From Raineyella sp044508675 (lineage in GTDB: Bacteria; Actinomycetota; Actinomycetes; Propionibacteriales; Propionibacteriaceae), in assembly GCA_044508675.1 (NCBI GenBank), contig JBIQHF010000009.1, positions 52,858-116,857 of the forward strand: a stretch of DNA of 64,000 nt, given 5' to 3'. The notes below the pieces were generated by a model, which saw only the letters and a program-made list of their open reading frames with translations, made no database searches and was not told the origin of the DNA. Shown piece after piece: positions 61,052 through 64,000 of this stretch. Made by a program: the position numbers and the translations under genes. Every line of letters begins with the position of its first letter. The stretch's first letter is position 1.

Positions 61052-62450
61052 TCACCTGCGTGAATAGACCGCCCCCGGTTGCGGATCACCGATCAGGTCG
61101 CTGACCGTGACCAGGGTGTAGCCGCGGGACTTCAGGTCGCTGAGGATGCCCGGCACCGCATCGACGGTGGTCGAATGGATGTCGTGCATCAGCACGATCG
61201 ATCCGGAGCCTGAGTCATTCACCGCGCGCTGGCGGACGATCCCGGCATCGCGGTCCCTCCAGTCCAGGGTGTCGTTGCTCCAGAGGATCACCGACATGCC
61301 GCGCTGGCCTGCGAGCGACGTGACGGTCGAGTTGTAGGAGCCGTACGGCGGGCGCAGCTGGGTGGGCCATTCGCCGACTGTCGAGCCGATGGCGTCCGAG
61401 GTGCGATCCAGTTGCGAGGCGATACTGCCCGACCCCAGGGTGGTGAGCTGCGGGTGGTCCCAGGTGTGGTTCTGGATCTCGTTGCCGTTTGCGTGGGCAC
61501 GCTGAACCGCCGACGGGTACCTGCCGACGTTCTGCCCGACGACGTAGAAGGTGGCCTGGACGTTCTGCGCATCCAGGCTGTCCAGCAGCCGGTTGGTGTA
61601 CTGGCCCGGCCCGTCGTCGAAGGTCAGGGCGATACAGCGCTGCTCCGCACAGTCGATGACCCCCCCCGTCCGAACGCCACTTGATCTTGCCGTTCTCGAA
61701 CTCGGAGGTGCACAGCGTGCCCCCGGCACCCGTACGACACTCCTCGTCGGAGACCGGGTAGCCGTAGCGGCCGCCCTCCCAACCGGTCGACCCCCACTTG
61801 CCGAGGATCGCGCCCTTGACGTAGTGGGTGCCGGTGTCCGGCGACCAATACATGGTGCCGTGCTCGAAGTTGCTCAGACAGCCCCCACCGACCAGGCCAC
61901 ACCGCTCGTCACCGGTCGGATAGCCCAGCAAGCCGGCCTCCCAACCGGTCCAGCCCCACTTCTCCAGGATCGCGCCCTTGACGTAGTGCGCTCCGCTGCC
62001 GGGCGACCAATAGATCGTGCCGTGCTCGAAGTTGCTCAGACAGCCCCCACCGACCAGGCCACACCGCTCGTCACCGGTCGGATAGCCCAGCAAGCCGGCC
62101 TCCCAACCGAACCAGCCCCAGTGCTCCAGGATCGCGCCCTTGACGTAGTGCGCTCCGGTGCCCGATGACCAGTAGATGATGCCGTGCTCGTAGCGCTGCA
62201 GGCAGCCGCCGTTCACCAGGCCACAGTCCACTGCGGAGGTCGCGGCGCCGAGCACGTCGGCCGAGGCAGCGGCCTTGTCGGCGATCGCCTGCTCCCCCGG
62301 CGAGCGGGCCGCCAAGGGCGTCGCGGCCTGTGATGCGGGAGCGGGGCTCGTCGGCTCGGCCGCGGACGCGAAGACACCGGAAAGACTCATCGTGGCACCG
62401 AGCAGTACTGCCGACAGGGCGGCGCCGATACGACGTCTGACGGATGACAT
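61052..62450 (-). pseudogene. Second LGFP-NodB gene, frameshifted in a G8 tract
   Basis: Start ATG 62450 (MSSVRRRIGAALSAVLLGATM, signal peptide), four LGFP repeats, then a frame break at the run of eight C (eight G on the coding strand) at 61660-61667. After it, the deacetylase (DCAEQRCIALTFDDGPGQYT, NHTWDHPQL, RPPYGSYN, IVLMHDIH) continues intact in the next frame to 61052. Removing one G joins both parts into a 465-residue protein colinear with the neighbouring copy, whose sequence at this spot is one base shorter. As given, translation gives a 411-residue repeat-only protein ending at 61215. It could be a decayed gene, a phase-variable switch or a sequencing error. Confidence 0.85.
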
Positions 62451-62575
62451 GGTTCCCCCTTCGGGGCGCCGAGCCGTCGACCCTGACGGATCGGCATGGT
62501 TACCCCACCCCAAGTCAAGGGGAGTTCAAGGGGCTGCGCAAGGGCTTCGGAAGCGCGTCGGGTCACGTTTCGCTG

Positions 62576-62651
62576 TGGAGCCACCTACCGGGATCGAACC
62601 GGTGACCTACGCTTTACGAGAGCGTCGCTCTACCTACTGAGCTAAGGTGGC
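62576..62651 (-). tRNA. tRNA-Thr (anticodon CGU, reads ACG)
   Basis: A complete cloverleaf on the minus strand. Acceptor GCCACCT pairs with AGGTGGC, then U73 and an encoded CCA. The D arm is in TAGCTCAGTAGGTAGAGC. The anticodon stem ACGCT/AGCGT holds loop CTCGTAA, giving CGU, and the T arm is CCGGTTCGATCCCGG. Confidence 0.95.
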
Positions 62652-62730
62652 TGACCGCGGGTAGCCCCACGGACAAGCGACAACTATAGCGGCCGAAGCC
62701 GCGCAGCTCCAATCGCGGTGCGAGGTCCGA

Positions 62731-63570
62731 TCAGCTGCGCGGACGCGACTCGTACGCGCGCCGGGCCGGGCAGACATCGGCCTGGGGGCAGCGGGTCACC
62801 TCACCGGTCCCGTCCATGCGTACGACGACCGAATCCGAGGGCACGGAGTGCCCGACCACCTTGCCCTCCCCTTCCGGGGTCTGCACGCGGGACCCGACCT
62901 TCGGTGCCTTCTTGACGAAGTCCTGGTACAACGGATGCTCGTACTTCAGGCAGCACATCAGCCGTCCACACGCCCCCTGGACCCGCAGGGGGTTGGACGG
63001 CAGGTCCTGGTCCTTGGCCAGGCGCATGCTCACCGGCTCGAACCTGGTCAAGTGGGTCGAGCAGCACAGGTCGCGCCCACAGTTGCCGATGCCACCGGTC
63101 AGGCGGGTCGCGTCGCGGGCCCCCACCTGGCGCAGGTCGATCCGGGCCTGCAGGGCCTTGGCGAGGTCACGTACGAGTTGGCGGAAGTCCACCCGGTTCG
63201 GCGCGGTGAAGTAGACCACGACCTCCCGTTGGTACTCCTGTTGGCGGTCCAGGTAGTCGATCCCCACGACCTTCATCGGCAGCCCGAGCTCGCGAACGAG
63301 TCGGTTGGCGACGATGCGGGCCTGCGCGCGGAACTTCCGGTTCGCCTCGTCGCGGGCCAGGTCGGCAGAGGAGGCCGGACCAAGGCAGGCAGGCAGGTGG
63401 CCGAAGTCGGAGTGCATCACGCCTTCCGGGGCCCACACGCACTGGGCGACCTCGGGGCCCTCGTCCGTCGGCACCAGGACGAAGTCGCCCACGCTGATGC
63501 GGTGCCCGGCCGGGTCCACGTAGTGGAGCTGACCGTGCTTCTCGAACGTGACCGCCATCACCTGCTGCAT
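62731..63570 (-). CDS. PSP1/RicT-family protein
   Basis: 279 residues. The PSP1 C-terminal domain is clear: NRKFRAQARIVANRLVRELG, VGIDYLDRQQEYQREVVVYF and RVDFRQLVRDLAKAL. Conserved cysteines in GGIGNCGRDLCC and QGACGRLMCCLKYEH match RicT (YaaT) of Bacillus, where the Ric complex holds Fe-S clusters and aids RNase Y-dependent mRNA maturation. The partner genes ricA and ricF are not nearby, so the actinobacterial role is open. ATG 63570 lies 6 nt after a minus-strand TAGGCT; an internal ATG four codons later is possible. Confidence 0.9.
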   Translation of the reverse strand: MQQVMAVTFEKHGQLHYVDPAGHRISVGDFVLVPTDEGPEVAQCVWAPEGVMHSDFGHLPACLGPASSADLARDEANRKFRAQARIVANRLVRELGLPMKVVGIDYLDRQQEYQREVVVYFTAPNRVDFRQLVRDLAKALQARIDLRQVGARDATRLTGGIGNCGRDLCCSTHLTRFEPVSMRLAKDQDLPSNPLRVQGACGRLMCCLKYEHPLYQDFVKKAPKVGSRVQTPEGEGKVVGHSVPSDSVVVRMDGTGEVTRCPQADVCPARRAYESRPRS

Positions 63571-63576
63571 CAGGCC

Positions 63577-63582
63577 AGCCTA
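63577..63582 (-). promoter_or_regulatory. -10 of leaderless ricT-like gene
   Basis: TAGGCT (minus strand), GGCCTG spacer, ATG 63570. Confidence 0.65.
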
Positions 63583-63654
63583 GTCGCTGATCAAGTCGGC
63601 CCCACCGGCTGCGCTGCGGAGTCGAGAACCGGCCGTGCTGCGAAACTTGTCCGT

Positions 63655-64000
63655 ATGGACCCCACGAACGATCTTTGGTTCCAGATCGGTATCACCCCGG
63701 CGGGGGCACTCGGCGTCGTCATCGCCGCGACCGTCATCTACGTCGTGTTCACCGCCGTCATCGTCGTGTGGTGGCGCCACTGCACACCGCGAATTCGGCG
63801 TTCGCGTTCGCGCTGACCGTGGTGCTCGGTGGCGTCATGGGCCGCTCCATGCTCGGGGAGTCGCCCACGCTGGCCGGCGGGCTGGTCGCCGTGGGGACAC
63901 TGCTGGTCCTGGAATTCGGGTTCACCCGGGTCCGCAGGTCCGCTGGCATCCTCCCCGGAGCCCGACGCGTGACCGGTGCCGTGGTGATGGTCGGCCGACA
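63655..64000 (+). pseudogene. DUF421/YetF-like membrane protein, apparent frameshift, cut by window end
   Basis: From ATG 63655 the first frame encodes a membrane helix (DPTNDLWFQIGITPAGALG, then VVIAATVIYVVFTAVIVVWW) and stops at 63816 after a basic run. From about 63774 another frame continues PLHTANSAFAFALTVVLGG and GESPTLAGGLVAVGTLLVLE, the expected second and third helices of DUF421 proteins, and stays open to the end of the window. Joining the two needs about one extra base near 63775. The C-terminal DUF421 domain would lie outside the window. It could be a real lesion or an assembly error. Confidence 0.55.

Overview
The window is about 70% GC by eye and looks like a chromosome segment from a high-GC actinobacterium. 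Supporting signs are the 33-residue ribosomal protein bS22, Lsr2, DisA, ClpC, a DUF3180 protein next to folK, a DUF2342 zincin next to tilS, a rex-hemA-hemC-hemD-hemB operon, and many leaderless genes. The frequent gtacg words and gene order would fit the Propionibacteriales, but that is only a guess. Gene density is high and no gap exceeds 300 bases. The longest gaps are 10974-11242 (ben control region), 32504-32750 (clpC/lsr2) and 58159-58372 (divergent sqdB/yqeY).

Left third (1-24 kb). A copper-type P-ATPase with an N-terminal cupredoxin domain runs off the left edge, with a CsoR-like palindrome upstream. Next come the tetrapyrrole operon (rex to hemB, minus strand, mostly 4-nt overlaps), a glutaredoxin-like gene, bS22, proC and asd. 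A benzoate dihydroxylation operon follows (benA, benB and a fused benC-benD), ended by a perfect hairpin and followed by a LuxR-type benR. After that are a CPBP protease homologue, a sugar isomerase/epimerase, a Ppx/GppA phosphatase, an unknown Cys-rich protein, a VOC protein and a HisC-type aminotransferase. The ben enzymes would turn benzoate into catechol; no catechol-cleavage or benzoate-uptake genes are here.

Middle (24-54 kb). This is a block whose order is widely kept in Actinobacteria (from memory of Mycobacterium and Streptomyces maps): radA, disA, a membrane protein, mutY, clpC, lsr2, a MidA-type methyltransferase, a NuoD-like gene, DUF3180, folK-folB-folP-folE, ftsH, hpt, tilS, a DUF2342 zincin, dacB and ppa. 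It combines DNA repair and c-di-AMP signalling, proteolysis, folate synthesis, purine salvage, tRNA modification and wall trimming. A two-gene glycosidase unit (GH3 and beta-glucuronidase) interrupts it between the DUF2342 gene and dacB. After ppa come a CrcB fluoride-channel pair, a Trm11/TrmG10-like methyltransferase and sixA.

Right end (54.9-64 kb). A LigB/DODA-type dioxygenase sits under an AT-rich palindromic promoter. Then come two genes that together specify sulfoquinovosyl lipid synthesis (sqdX-like and sqdB-like), yqeY, and two tandem secreted proteins that combine LGFP repeats with a NodB deacetylase. The second of these is frameshifted in a G8 tract. tRNA-Thr(CGU), a RicT/PSP1 protein and a truncated, apparently frameshifted DUF421-type gene close the window.

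A theme across the window is leaderless transcription: at least seven genes start 6-7 nt after an exact TAGGCT hexamer, and several more follow close variants.
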